From the NCBI GenBank assembly GCA_964291505.2, contig OZ220216.1:1178001-1242000 (forward strand): DNA of 64,000 nucleotides, read 5' to 3'. This document shows, piece after piece, positions 1 to 9,101 of the stretch. The position numbers were made by a program, and so were the translations under genes. The stretch is from Kistimonas sp964291505 (GTDB taxonomy: Bacteria > Pseudomonadota > Gammaproteobacteria > Pseudomonadales > Endozoicomonadaceae). The notes under the pieces were generated by a model, which was not told the DNA's origin, did no database searches, and saw only the letters and a program-made list of their open reading frames with translations. Numbering within the stretch: the first letter of the stretch is position 1; each line of letters starts with the position of its first letter.

Positions 1-2
1 TT

Positions 3-1625
3 GATCCGCAGTTAGGAGGAGGGAGAGCATTTTTCCCGCAACCTGGCTTCTCCGCAAGGCAACAATATTCCATGAATCCGCATATGCAGGGGCATTACGA
101 AGTCAGTCGTACACATGAAGTAAGACGTGAGAGATGGGTGCAATCTGCACAGGGTGGATTACGGATGCCTGTTTCGGGGGGGGGATATTATCCGTGTCAA
201 TCATCTTTCGCTTATGGGGTAGAATCGCAATACCCCGGGCAACAAAGTCCGGTGAGAGCAGGTATTCCTCAGACGGTTCGCGCTACTAGTGCTACAAGGG
301 CTGAACCAGCAATGACACACTTGGTCTGTCAGTTACACCCATGGCAGGAAGACATACTTCAACGTGATTTTAATGGTGTGTTTTTTGGTCAAATACCCGG
401 ACTTTTGAGGCAGCGTGCATATGAGATAGGTGTACCATATACGAATTGTGTGAATTATTTTCGAGACAGACTGGCGATCACTGAAATGTGGCAGCCACAG
501 GGTGTTAGCCAATCCGCTTACCCTGCAACGGCGACGAGTCAACAGGTTTCTTTTGCCGCACACACAGGCTCAGGTTATCAGTCTCGAACGACTCAAAAGG
601 GCAGAAAGAGCGCGGGTAGAAAAAGAAAGGCTCAAGAGGCGCCTATCGTACCAGTATCGCCGCCCAAAATAGCCGCTGCTGGTTCGGTTCGCCATACACT
701 TCCGAATTTTGCATTTTCTTTTTTGAGAGATAGGGCTACTGGAGAGAGGGCGATCTCTGTTTCGGCACCAGATCAGTCGTCTGAATCACGCCCGTTACCT
801 CCCGCAATCCCAATTTCAGTAGCGATTACATCATCCTGCAGCGGTGCTACGCAGCTGCCATCGCAGACCGCTCAGAGCATTGTCACAGCAACTGCAACGT
901 TTTCCGAGGGCAGGCAGATCGCCCATCCATTACAAAGTCCAGACAGATGGTTTGAACGTAGCCATTCGTACACTTATGGACAACAATCTCGTGACCCATT
1001 GAGAAACCCTCATCAGGAGCAGACGAGTTCTGAGCAGTCTAAAGCGCTGACCGATGTAAACATAGTTGCCGGGCCAGCTCAGATTGAAAGCTCTGCAGTT
1101 AACACTGTGTCTTCAGGAACGGTTACGAGTGCTTTAGTCGGCAATGTTAGATCATCATCCCTCGCGCGTAGCCTGTCTGATCCTTCAGGAACGGGTATAA
1201 GCACGCCGCTTGAGCATCTGGCCGCAGTTGCAACGAACGTACTAGAACAGTTCTCAATGCCATCCCCAGTTGTGACTGGGGAGCGTATATCTTGGAAAAA
1301 AAAGAGGTTGCCAGAATTTACAGGGCAGAGCAGTACATTACAAAGAATGCCGCATGACGATCAGCCATCCTCCGCGAGCCGAGGGGCTCAAGATGATAGC
1401 CCTGCTTCTTCGACAGTGGCAACACCTGCATCCGGCTTGCTATTTACGGGATCAAAAATGCGAGAATCATCGGGGGAGGGGCGTTCAACTCCTCAGGAGA
1501 CTCAAACCTTAACGATCAAGCCAGACGACGTACTGGATATTGTTCAAAGTGCGATTGCATCATCTCAGCTTGATCTTGGAACTGCTCAGGCTGCTGAGAC
1601 TGACTCTGAACGCTCATTGGATTAG
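3..1625 (+). CDS. Low-complexity orphan protein, 5' end outside window
   Basis: The reading frame has no stop from the first bases of the window. The ATG at 72 is therefore probably internal and the true start lies upstream. The visible protein is rich in Ser, Gln, Pro and Thr and looks largely disordered. One more ordered block follows the Met near residue 80 (MTHLVCQLHPWQ onward). A dense basic cluster, KGRKSAGRKRKA, lies at residues 176-187 counted from ATG 72 and resembles a bipartite nuclear localisation signal. No signal peptide or membrane segment is visible in the part seen. I do not recognise the family. The composition suits a secreted effector of a host-associated bacterium, but that is inference. 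Confidence 0.6.
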   Translation, partial: DPQLGGGRAFFPQPGFSARQQYSMNPHMQGHYEVSRTHEVRRERWVQSAQGGLRMPVSGGGYYPCQSSFAYGVESQYPGQQSPVRAGIPQTVRATSATRAEPAMTHLVCQLHPWQEDILQRDFNGVFFGQIPGLLRQRAYEIGVPYTNCVNYFRDRLAITEMWQPQGVSQSAYPATATSQQVSFAAHTGSGYQSRTTQKGRKSAGRKRKAQEAPIVPVSPPKIAAAGSVRHTLPNFAFSFLRDRATGERAISVSAPDQSSESRPLPPAIPISVAITSSCSGATQLPSQTAQSIVTATATFSEGRQIAHPLQSPDRWFERSHSYTYGQQSRDPLRNPHQEQTSSEQSKALTDVNIVAGPAQIESSAVNTVSSGTVTSALVGNVRSSSLARSLSDPSGTGISTPLEHLAAVATNVLEQFSMPSPVVTGERISWKKKRLPEFTGQSSTLQRMPHDDQPSSASRGAQDDSPASSTVATPASGLLFTGSKMRESSGEGRSTPQETQTLTIKPDDVLDIVQSAIASSQLDLGTAQAAETDSERSLD

Positions 1626-1753
1626 GGCGTGACACCCAGTTCCGTGATACACGTACTGAAACAACAATAAAACGTTGGTTTGCCAGATGTTGTGTTTATC
1701 GAGTGATAGAAAGCGGTTTGCGGATGATTGCGGGGTTTTGAAAAAATACCTGA

Positions 1754-2155
1754 TGTCTACTAGGCCTATCTATACAGGTATGGAGATACTTCCTAATATT
1801 CAGTGCTCTATGCTGCTGGTTATTTGAGTCAAATGCGCAGAGTTATAGCTCTGTCACTTTGAAGGTTGCCAAGGGGACTTTAATAGAGAGCTTCAGTGCT
1901 AGAGGAAGTTTTGTGGCAGCAGTCGGTTTGGATGAGAATGTAGTTTTAGATCATATATCCGTAACCAGTAAAGGATAATACAGGCGACAATCGGGCGAAC
2001 CTTGGTTGGGACTCGTAGTCATGGGTGCAATAACTCTTTTGAGACTGTCATCTAAAAAGGATCTGGTTTTAGCGGTGGTTATCAACTTTTTGAACGCTAG
2101 AAACACGCAGTTAGCGCGTCAATATGTTCAATATAAGCTAAGCAAAATAACCTGA
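1754..2155 (+). pseudogene. Decayed small exported-protein gene (possible)
   Basis: The roughly 650 bases between the orphan gene and the SEC-C gene hold no intact gene. One frame is open from 1754 to the TAA at 1976-1978. It encodes a hydrophobic stretch (YFLIFSALCCWLF) followed by NAQS, which looks like a signal peptide and cleavage site, and then about 45 polar residues. No ATG, GTG or TTG start exists in this frame; an ATG at 1753 is in another frame. After the stop the same frame runs open to a TGA at 2153, and another frame continues with NTGDNRANLGWDS. This is best read as the relic of a small exported protein, but chance cannot be excluded. Confidence 0.25.
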
Positions 2156-2251
2156 GTCACAGGTTGGTGCAGGGCACCAGAGGTTTTCGAAAGGTCTGGA
2201 TACCCTTCTTAATTCTCTGTTATTGTCGCGGATGTATTCTGTGAAATGCTG

Positions 2252-2257
2252 TATAAT
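2252..2257 (+). promoter_or_regulatory. Probable -10 box for SEC-C gene
   Basis: A perfect TATAAT lies 36 bases upstream of the chosen start codon of the SEC-C gene. No good -35 box is seen at standard spacing; TTGTCG at 2223-2228 is too far away. Confidence 0.4.
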
Positions 2258-2292
2258 AGGCCAGAATTTATTTGCAAAGCACCCTGAATATC

Positions 2293-2628
2293 ATGTCCAA
2301 GTTTTTTTACAAAGGCAGTCGCGTCACTATGCAGGACAATCGCGGCACTGGCTATACGTCCAAGAAAGTGGCTCGCGTAGGGACAGAGACCAGTCCGGCC
2401 AAAGTCTTGGTTCAGACCGAGGAGCGTGAGGCAGAGCTCCTGACGCTCGCCAAAGCACACAATATTGCGGTTGATATCGTGGTATCCGAGGAAGAACCAG
2501 AGGATACCAGTCAGCTGGATGCTCTGCTGAATACAGCCAAAACCCAGGTGAACGAGAAGCTTCCCTCGCGTAATGAACCTTGCCTTTGCGACAGCGGTAA
2601 GAAATATAAAAAGTGCTGTGGTGCCTGA
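2293..2628 (+). CDS. SEC-C metal-binding motif protein (PBPRA1643-like)
   Basis: This encodes a protein of about 111 residues. The start is ATG 2293 (MSKFFYKG), because the family typically begins this way; an in-frame TTG at 2272 is possible but less likely. The C-terminus carries a SEC-C zinc-binding motif (NEPCLCDSGKKYKKCCGA), with two Cys early and a CC pair near the end. The motif is shared with the SecA tail, where it binds zinc. The small PBPRA1643-type family has this motif behind a short N-terminal domain, and its role is unknown. The gene is monocistronic, with a TATAAT box upstream and a hairpin downstream. Confidence 0.85.
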   Translation: MSKFFYKGSRVTMQDNRGTGYTSKKVARVGTETSPAKVLVQTEEREAELLTLAKAHNIAVDIVVSEEEPEDTSQLDALLNTAKTQVNEKLPSRNEPCLCDSGKKYKKCCGA

Positions 2629-2651
2629 ATCTGATTGACCTTGCTGGAGAA

Positions 2652-2677
2652 GTAGAAGTTCAGACCTGAACTTCTAC
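2652..2677 (+). terminator. Hairpin after SEC-C gene
   Basis: A perfect 12-bp inverted repeat (GTAGAAGTTCAG and its complement) is separated by only two bases, 23 bases past the stop codon. There is no T-run, so intrinsic termination is likely but not certain. Confidence 0.5.
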
Positions 2678-2794
2678 AGGCTAATATTCGATATTTACCC
2701 ACTGGCTGTTGCTTTCCCATCCAGTCTTTTTCTTTATTTTCAAATGCGGGTTGATGATTAAAATATCAGAATAGGTTTCTAATCTATTTTTGTA

Positions 2795-2959
2795 ATGCGC
2801 ACACAATATTCAATCTCGCCCATCCACGACAATAATCCGAGCAATGGTGAATATAAAGGTCTCATTCAAAATAGCGCTTTCACGATAAGTTATTGGCTTG
2901 TTGATCGTTATAGTGATGTGGATGGGGTGATTAAAAAATTGAATGAATGGGAGGTCTAA
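2795..2959 (+). CDS. Small hypothetical ORF (54 aa)
   Basis: An open frame from ATG 2795 to TAA 2957 encodes 54 residues with balanced composition (begins MRTQYSISPIHDN and ends KKLNEWEV). No ribosome binding site stands out and no family is recognised. Its 3' end overlaps the hairpin that probably terminates metG from the opposite strand. It could be the tail of a lost larger gene. Confidence is low. Confidence 0.25.
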   Translation: MRTQYSISPIHDNNPSNGEYKGLIQNSAFTISYWLVDRYSDVDGVIKKLNEWEV

Positions 2960-2977
2960 TTGTTCATTAGCCTCCCA
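2948..2977 (-). terminator. metG terminator
   Basis: An inverted repeat, TGGGAGG..CCTCCCA extended by CTAAT/ATTAG, lies 18 bases past the metG stop. Read in the metG direction it is followed by a T-rich stretch, so it is a plausible intrinsic terminator. Confidence 0.55.
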
Positions 2978-2994
2978 TAGAAGGTATCGCTGAA

Positions 2995-5067
2995 TTACAT
3001 CACTCGCATACCCGGCTCAGCACCATCGTGGGGTTCCAGAATCCACAGATCAGCGCCACCAGGGCCAGCAGCCAGCACCATCCCTTCGCTCATGCCAAAC
3101 TTCATTTTGCGTGGTTTCAGGTTGGCTACCATGACGGTGTGTTTGCCTATCAGAGCTTCCGGACTGTAGGCGGCCTTGATACCGGCAAAGACATTACGGG
3201 TCTCTCCGCCGATATCCAGGGTGAGCTGGATCAGCTTGTCCGCACCTTCCACCTGTTCGGCATTGACGATTTTGGCAATGCGCAGATCCACCTTGGCGAA
3301 ATCAGCGAATTCGATCTGTTCGACGATGGGCTCTTCTTTCAGCCACTTGCCGGTGTTATCTTCGACGGTTTCGTCTGTGGGTGCTTCGGTCTTGGCGTCG
3401 GCCATTTTTAAAGCCTCCTTACTGGCGTCAATCATCCCGTTAACACGGTCGCTTTCCACGCGGGTCATCAACGGTTTGAACTTGTTGATTTTATGGTTCA
3501 GCAGCAGGGTCTGGCTGTCGTCCCAGCTGAGTGGGCCACACTGCAGGAAAGCTTCCGAATTTTCTGCCATCGCCGGCAGTACAGGCTTGAGGTAGATCAG
3601 CAGCAGGCGGAACAGGTTGATGCCGGCGGTGCAGATATCGTGCAGTTCCTGATCCTTTCCTTCTTCCTTGGCGATGACCCAAGGCTTGACCTCATCAATC
3701 CAGGCATTGGCCTGGTCAGCCAGTGCCATGACTTCCCGCATAGCCTTGCCGAATTCCCGGTTTTCATAGTGCTCGGCAATAGTGTCGCTCGCTGCCATAA
3801 ACGCTTTGGTCAGTTCCGGAGCCGCGTCGTTGGCGGACATCACGCCGTCAAAGCGCTTTTGGATGAAACCTGCGTTACGGCTGGCAATATTGACTACCTT
3901 ACCGACCAGGTCACTGTTCACCCGCTGGACAAAATCTTCCAGGTTCAGGTCCAGGTCATCAATCCGGCTGGAGAGTTTGGCGGCGTAGTAGTAACGCAGG
4001 TATTCCGGGTTCAAGTGGTCAAGGTATGTCCGCGCGGTGATAAACGTGCCGCGGGACTTCGACATTTTCTCGCCATTCACCGTCAGGTAGCCGTGCACGC
4101 TGACCTTGGTCGGGGTGCGGTAGTTAGCGCCGGTCAGCATGGCGGGCCAGAACAGGCAGTGGAAGTTGACGATGTCCTTGCCGATGAAGTGGTGCACTTC
4201 GCAGTCGCTATCGACGTTCCAGTATTCGTCGAAATCCAGGTCGTCACGGCGGTTACACAGGTTTTGGAAGCTGGCCATGTAGCCGATAGGGGCATCCAGC
4301 CAGACATAGAAGTATTTGCCGGGCGCGTCAGGAATCTCGAACCCGAAGTAGGGAGCGTCACGGGAAATGTCCCAGTCCTGCAGGCCTGCGTCCAGCCATT
4401 CTGCGAGCTTGTTGGCAATTTCGGGCTGGATGGTGCCACTGCGGGTCCAGTCTTTCAGGAAATCCTGGAAGTCAGTCAGCTTGAAGAAAAAGTGTTCGGA
4501 TTCCTTGTCAATCGGCTTGGCGCCGGAAATTGTGGAAAAGGCATTTTTCAATTCAGCGGGTGTGTAGGTCGCGCCGCATTTTTCACAGTTGTCGCCGTAC
4601 TGATCCGGAGTTCCACACTTGGGGCACTCGCCCTTGATGTAGCGATCTGCCAGGAACATCTTTTTTTCCGGGTCATAGGCCTGGATGATCGTGCGGGTGG
4701 CGATATGACCTTTGTCGCGCAGTGCCTTATAGATGGACTCGGACAGCACCCGGTTCTCCTCGGAATGAGTGCTGTAGTAGTTGTCGAACTCAATGTGAAA
4801 TTCGCCAAAATCCCGGATACGTTCCTTGTTGATCAGAGCAACGGATTCTTCCGGTGTCATGCCCTGTTTTTCGGCATGCAGGCTGATGGCAGTGCCGTGG
4901 GCATCATCGGCGCAGACGTAGGTGCAGGTATGGCCACGCTGCTTCTGGAACCGGGCCCAGATATCGGTCTGAATGTATTCCACCAGGTGGCCCATATGCA
5001 GCGGACCGTTAGCGTAGGGGAGGGCACTGGTGACGAGGATTTTGCGTTTTGTGCATTGATCAGACAT
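2995..5067 (-). CDS. metG: Methionyl-tRNA synthetase
   Basis: MetG charges initiator and elongator tRNA-Met with methionine in the cytoplasm. The 690-residue length matches the long gammaproteobacterial form. The class I signature HMGH lies near residue 22 and KMSKS near residue 335. A zinc knuckle with CPKC and CEKC lies between about 145 and 165. A C-terminal tRNA-binding domain of the EMAP/Arc1p type begins near residue 590 (FADFAKVDLRIAKI). The ATG at 5067 follows a short leader. The gene stands alone and is divergent from nothing; in many relatives apbC lies directly opposite, whereas here apbC is about 3 kb away. Confidence 0.98.
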   Translation of the reverse strand: MSDQCTKRKILVTSALPYANGPLHMGHLVEYIQTDIWARFQKQRGHTCTYVCADDAHGTAISLHAEKQGMTPEESVALINKERIRDFGEFHIEFDNYYSTHSEENRVLSESIYKALRDKGHIATRTIIQAYDPEKKMFLADRYIKGECPKCGTPDQYGDNCEKCGATYTPAELKNAFSTISGAKPIDKESEHFFFKLTDFQDFLKDWTRSGTIQPEIANKLAEWLDAGLQDWDISRDAPYFGFEIPDAPGKYFYVWLDAPIGYMASFQNLCNRRDDLDFDEYWNVDSDCEVHHFIGKDIVNFHCLFWPAMLTGANYRTPTKVSVHGYLTVNGEKMSKSRGTFITARTYLDHLNPEYLRYYYAAKLSSRIDDLDLNLEDFVQRVNSDLVGKVVNIASRNAGFIQKRFDGVMSANDAAPELTKAFMAASDTIAEHYENREFGKAMREVMALADQANAWIDEVKPWVIAKEEGKDQELHDICTAGINLFRLLLIYLKPVLPAMAENSEAFLQCGPLSWDDSQTLLLNHKINKFKPLMTRVESDRVNGMIDASKEALKMADAKTEAPTDETVEDNTGKWLKEEPIVEQIEFADFAKVDLRIAKIVNAEQVEGADKLIQLTLDIGGETRNVFAGIKAAYSPEALIGKHTVMVANLKPRKMKFGMSEGMVLAAGPGGADLWILEPHDGAEPGMRVM

Positions 5068-5250
5068 GGGGAATCAGACTTGCTCCGGTCTACAGTGGGC
5101 GCATAAGGCGCAAAGCTGCCATTATATGCCGCTGTCAGCAGACACGGAAACCGTTGTTAGCCGTAAGCGTTGGATAGCGTATCGCTGTGAGCGCTATCCG
5201 TACGCTGTGGTGACATGTTATGCCTGTTCTACTATAAGGTCAGGGAAAGG

Positions 5251-5799
5251 TCACCAAAGGAGAATTTCAATGTGACTGCGTACCGATGACTCGTCCCCCC
5301 AGTCCGTTAACATAGGTACCCAAGGTCCGATACTCATTCGTCCGTCAACCACAGAGAATTCTGCCGCTACATGTTGAATCGCGCTGTCGTTGTAAAACTG
5401 ATCGGGTATCCGGAGCAAAGGTAGGGCATCTGCATAACGGGCAGAACCCGTGCCAATGAAATTTAACAGCAATTCTGGTTCAGACGGTACATACAAGAGA
5501 CGATCGTTAAATTCATCGTAAAAAATAGCGCCCGCAGGTAGTGAAACTACCTTGTTGCCATCCTGATCATAACCATGAATGGCATATACAATGATTTGAA
5601 CGGGGCCGCTGTCCCATAGGAGTCTGTATCCATAGGGGCCCGCAGTCAATTGATATATTTGGCTGACTATGTGGGTTGCAACGAGATTCACGTCCCTGGC
5701 GGATGATACGACTTTCGGTGGCAGAGCCATAACCGCAGAGGGGAGAGTCAGGATTAGAAAAACACCGATTTGGTTTAACCATCGCTTGTGATGTTGCAT
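5251..5799 (-). CDS. Exported hypothetical protein, paralogue A
   Basis: This encodes a 182-residue protein. A clear signal peptide (hydrophobic IGVFLILTLPSAVMA, then LPPKV) points to the periplasm or the exterior. Its C-terminal third matches the next gene closely: both have FSVVDG[RH]MS[IV]GPW[VL]PM, then a W, an SS pair, and end in LLW. The mature part looks like a compact beta-rich domain. No family is recognised. The gene has its own leader and lies 221 bases downstream of its paralogue on the same strand, so the pair probably arose by tandem duplication. Confidence 0.75.
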   Translation of the reverse strand: MQHHKRWLNQIGVFLILTLPSAVMALPPKVVSSARDVNLVATHIVSQIYQLTAGPYGYRLLWDSGPVQIIVYAIHGYDQDGNKVVSLPAGAIFYDEFNDRLLYVPSEPELLLNFIGTGSARYADALPLLRIPDQFYNDSAIQHVAAEFSVVDGRMSIGPWVPMLTDWGDESSVRSHIEILLW

Positions 5800-6020
5800 G
5801 GCTTAGTCTCCATGTTGACCTGATCATCCGAGCTGGAAAGAGTCCCTTTCCAGCTCGGACAAACCTTTCGGGAAGATCGGGTAATATAAATGATTCCGGT
5901 AAATACTCTGACAAAAAGTCAGGCCTGTAGTTCGACTGTGGTGACATGCTCGCAGGGTGGCATCCAGTAATGTCAGGGATACTGACAGCGCGCTCAGTCA
6001 GAGAGACATGGCAGCTCTGA

Positions 6021-6545
6021 TTACCACAGCAGTAGCTGGAGGTGTTGACTGACAGATGAGGTGTCGCTCCAGTTGTTTGTCATAGGCAGCCAGGGGCCAA
6101 CGCTCATGTGTCCGTCGACTACAGAAAAATCCACCGCGATATGCTTGATGTTTCTGTTGAGGTAAAAGCTGGCGGGTATCCGAAAAATGTCTGTGCTGGC
6201 ATGACGTGCCTTTCCTACCCCTTTGAAGGACAATGCGGCGTCCGGGATGGGTATGCCTTCTTTCGATATTTCTGCGGGCGCTAACTTTATGACGTGGCCA
6301 TTGGCGTCATACCCCACAATCCTGTGAATTTTTAGCTGGGTAGGGCCTCCATCCCAAAGGAAGTGGTAGTTGTATTCGCCGGTGGTAAACCTGTAGTAGT
6401 TCGAGCCTTGATGCTCTAGTTCTATCGTCACATTATCTGCGGAAACAACTTGAGTCAGTGGAAGAGCATATGCCTCGATAGGCATGATTAATGGAAATAA
6501 AACGCCAAAGAAAAGGAAGGAAAGTCGCGTTCGTCCTTTGACCAT
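6021..6545 (-). CDS. Exported hypothetical protein, paralogue B
   Basis: This encodes 174 residues with an N-terminal signal peptide (FLFFGVLFPLIMPIEAYA, then LPLTQ). It is a paralogue of the downstream gene. They share a VVSADNV/VVSSARDV block after the signal, a Y[RQ]..TG.Y.Y..LWD.GP motif in the middle, and the C-terminal GPW[LV]PM...LLW block. The two copies are clearly diverged, so the duplication is not recent. The function is unknown. A secreted or envelope protein made together with its paralogue is the simplest reading. Confidence 0.75.
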   Translation of the reverse strand: MVKGRTRLSFLFFGVLFPLIMPIEAYALPLTQVVSADNVTIELEHQGSNYYRFTTGEYNYHFLWDGGPTQLKIHRIVGYDANGHVIKLAPAEISKEGIPIPDAALSFKGVGKARHASTDIFRIPASFYLNRNIKHIAVDFSVVDGHMSVGPWLPMTNNWSDTSSVSQHLQLLLW

Positions 6546-6798
6546 GTCGTACTCCTGAAGAGAGGGTAACGCAATATTGATACCCGTTTTGTTTTTGGTG
6601 CGAATCCATCTTGTTCTGGTAGGGATTTAGACAGGCAAAAAATGAATAAGTTTCCCTGCGGCTTAGGGGGCGTATAGTCACCAGATGCTGAGACACGCTT
6701 CTCAGTGAGTGAGTGGCAGCCTGTGTCGGGAAAATACTATGGCGCCGGTCTTACCCGTCACAGTAGAATGAGGGTTTATAGTTAAAGTAACAGTCAAG

Positions 6799-7269
6799 AT
6801 GGCCGGGAGTGCTGTCAGGGGTTATGGTTTACTGATGTCAAAGGGCTACAAGGCGCCGGGCCGCAGGGCCTACGAGCAGGACAAGCCGCTGTTCCAGATC
6901 ATGGATGAAGGTGGTGATGACTCGGCGACACATCCGGTGTTTGCCGAAAACCGCGAGGTGCGGGAGGGCGCCCGAGTGCAACCCTTGCCGGAAGACTTTG
7001 AGCCGGACTCAAGGTATATTCAATTCCTGCAGCTGCACCACGGCATTCCGCCGGAGTTTACCCTCGCCCAGCTGCCGGATTTCAAGCTGTACTGGCTGGA
7101 GACGGGGGAAGCCCGTAAAGCCTGGCAGAACCGTTTCAAAAACCATGTCATTTACCAGTGGAGGCGTCAGCAGAGTGAAGGAGGCCGGGAAAGTCATCGA
7201 TCAACAGCTGAAAAGCTCACTGACACGAGCTGGTCAGACGCGTACCGAATCGACCTCGACGAAGACTGA
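6799..7269 (+). CDS. DnaT-like primosomal-type protein (DopC candidate)
   Basis: This encodes about 156 residues from ATG 6799; the in-frame ATG at 6835 (MSKGYKAPGRR) is an equally good start. The second half resembles the DnaT single-strand DNA-binding domain: IPPEFTLAQLPDFKLYW, TGEARKAWQNRF, then a basic end (YQWRRQQ). The first half is charged and probably disordered. The 3' end overlaps the start of the lambda-P-like gene, so the two are translationally coupled and probably act together at helicase loading. I recall a domesticated phage-derived pair, DopC/DopE, described in bacteria that lack DnaC and DciA. Assignment to that pair is inference. Confidence 0.65.
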   Translation: MAGSAVRGYGLLMSKGYKAPGRRAYEQDKPLFQIMDEGGDDSATHPVFAENREVREGARVQPLPEDFEPDSRYIQFLQLHHGIPPEFTLAQLPDFKLYWLETGEARKAWQNRFKNHVIYQWRRQQSEGGRESHRSTAEKLTDTSWSDAYRIDLDED

Positions 7270-7915
7270 GTCGACCGTTCGTCCGGGGCGTGAGCATGAG
7301 TACGCCATCAATACCCTGTTCACCCTGCTGGAGGATGCGTTTCCGCTGAAATTCCGGCGGGCGTTTCCCAGGGCGGAAGACCAGGCCCGGGCCAAGAGCG
7401 TCTGGCTGCAATCGCTTAAGGAGTTCAGCCCTCGCCGGATCCTGCGGGCCGCCAAGAAAGCCATTGATAATACCCGTTTCTTCCCCGATCTTGCTGACAT
7501 ACGCGAGCTGTGCAAGCTGCGGTTTGATGAATACGGCTTGAAAGAACCGTTACAGGCGTATTACGAGGCCTGTAATGCGCCCTCCCAGACCCGAGATTAC
7601 GGCTGGTCGCATCTTGCAGTTTATCTGGCGGCACGGGAGACCGGGTGGTTCATGATTCGCGGTGAACCTCAGGAAACAGCGTTTCCGGTCTTTGAACGGA
7701 ACTACGAGATTCTCTGCAACCGGGTGCTGGATGGCGAAGACCTGGAAACAGAGATTACCCGGGCGCTGGAAAACACCCAGAGTCGAACCAGTGCAGACCG
7801 CGTAGAAGAGGCTGCCCGGAAACAGCAGCAGGCGCTGATGAAAGAACAGGGGATCGACCCGAAAGGCGGTCGTGCGGCGTTTTTGTCCATCAAGGAACAA
7901 TTAACCAAGGGCTAA
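7145..7915 (+). CDS. Lambda-P-like replicative helicase loader (DopE candidate)
   Basis: The protein belongs to the phage replication P type, which recruits the DnaB helicase. Recognisable stretches include INTLFTLLEDAFPLKFRRAF, FSPRRILRAAKKA and NTRFFPDLADIRELC. The frame is open further upstream, but ATG 7145 and GTG 7175 are the plausible starts. GTG 7175 has GGAGG nine bases ahead and lies inside the upstream gene. There are no other phage genes around it; apbC and dcd follow. The gene therefore looks domesticated rather than prophage. It is likely to supply the cell's helicase-loading function together with its upstream partner. Confidence 0.7.
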   Translation: MSFTSGGVSRVKEAGKVIDQQLKSSLTRAGQTRTESTSTKTESTVRPGREHEYAINTLFTLLEDAFPLKFRRAFPRAEDQARAKSVWLQSLKEFSPRRILRAAKKAIDNTRFFPDLADIRELCKLRFDEYGLKEPLQAYYEACNAPSQTRDYGWSHLAVYLAARETGWFMIRGEPQETAFPVFERNYEILCNRVLDGEDLETEITRALENTQSRTSADRVEEAARKQQQALMKEQGIDPKGGRAAFLSIKEQLTKG

Positions 7916-7981
7916 TTGGCTGGGTTGTAGCGCTGGCGCGGAGAGTGGCTGGCGCATCAGAGAATCACTACTGGAATAGGT

Positions 7982-9088
7982 ATGTCGGACGTCATCAACA
8001 GAACAATGATTGAGCAGGTACTGCGACAGTACAACGACCCTTACCTGGGGATGGACCTGGTTGAAGCCGGTTGTGTTCGCGAGATTGGTATTGAGGGCGG
8101 ACAGGTTTGTGTGGATCTTTTCATGGGGTATCCCTGTGAGGGACTGTCGGCGGGGATTATCCGAATACTTCAGGATTATCTGGAAGACCTGCCCGGCGTG
8201 ACGCAGTCCGAGGTCACGCTGGCGTGGCACGTGGAATCCATGCCGACACAGGGCAACCTGCAGGCGATGTCAGGTATTCGCAATATTATTGCAGTCGCCT
8301 CAGGTAAGGGTGGTGTAGGTAAGTCTACAACGACTGCTAACCTGGCACTGGCATTGGCAGCAGAAGGTGCCCGTGTAGGCGTGCTGGATGCGGACATTTA
8401 TGGCCCGAGCCAGGGTTTGATGTTTGGTATCGCCGACGGTGTTCGGCCGGACGTTATTACCGAAGGCGAGCAGCAGTTTTTCGTTCCCATTGAAGCCCAC
8501 GGTGTTCAGGTCATGTCCATGGCGTTCCTGGTAACGGAAAATACGCCGATGGTCTGGCGTGGGCCTATGGTCAGTGGTGCACTGCAGCAGCTGCTGACCC
8601 AAACCCGCTGGGATAACCTGGATTACCTGATTGTCGACATGCCGCCGGGCACAGGCGATATTCAGCTGACCTTGGCGCAGCGGGTGCCGGTGGCGGGCAG
8701 CGTGATTGTCACCACCCCACAGGATCTGGCACTGCTGGATGCCCGAAAAGGCATCGAGATGTTCCGCAAGGTGGATGTACCGGTGCTGGGAATTGTGGAA
8801 AACATGGCGAGCCATACCTGCACGAATTGTGGTCATACGGAGCATCTGTTCGGCGAAGGCGGCGGGACGATTCTCGCTGACGAATATGATACTGAGCTGT
8901 TGGCTTCCCTGCCGCTGACCCTGCGTATTCGAGAACAGGCCGACGGCGGTAACCCTTCCGTGATAGCCGAGCCGGATGGCGAGATTGCCATGATCTACCG
9001 CGAGCTGGCCCGTCGCATGGCGGCCAGACTGTCTGTCAGAAACCGTCAGGCGCCAGCGGCGCCGACCATCAGCATCAGTGATGATTAA
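7982..9088 (+). CDS. apbC: Iron-sulfur cluster carrier ATPase ApbC/Mrp
   Basis: ApbC is a cytoplasmic P-loop ATPase that carries and transfers Fe-S clusters. The 368-residue protein has an N-terminal MIP18/DUF59-type domain (residues 1-90), then a deviant Walker A (GKGGVGKST) near residue 106. DADIYGPSQG and MPPGTGDIQLT follow, and a CTNCG pair near residue 280 is the cluster-binding CxxC. GGAATAGG precedes the ATG. dcd follows after 13 bases, so the two are probably co-transcribed, as in many gammaproteobacteria. Confidence 0.96.
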   Translation: MSDVINRTMIEQVLRQYNDPYLGMDLVEAGCVREIGIEGGQVCVDLFMGYPCEGLSAGIIRILQDYLEDLPGVTQSEVTLAWHVESMPTQGNLQAMSGIRNIIAVASGKGGVGKSTTTANLALALAAEGARVGVLDADIYGPSQGLMFGIADGVRPDVITEGEQQFFVPIEAHGVQVMSMAFLVTENTPMVWRGPMVSGALQQLLTQTRWDNLDYLIVDMPPGTGDIQLTLAQRVPVAGSVIVTTPQDLALLDARKGIEMFRKVDVPVLGIVENMASHTCTNCGHTEHLFGEGGGTILADEYDTELLASLPLTLRIREQADGGNPSVIAEPDGEIAMIYRELARRMAARLSVRNRQAPAAPTISISDD

Positions 9089-9101
9089 GGAATTGTGAAC
9101 C

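Noticed and set aside
3493..5106. Long plus-strand open frame opposite metG
   Set aside because: It is the antisense shadow of a strongly conserved synthetase gene and has no features of a real protein.
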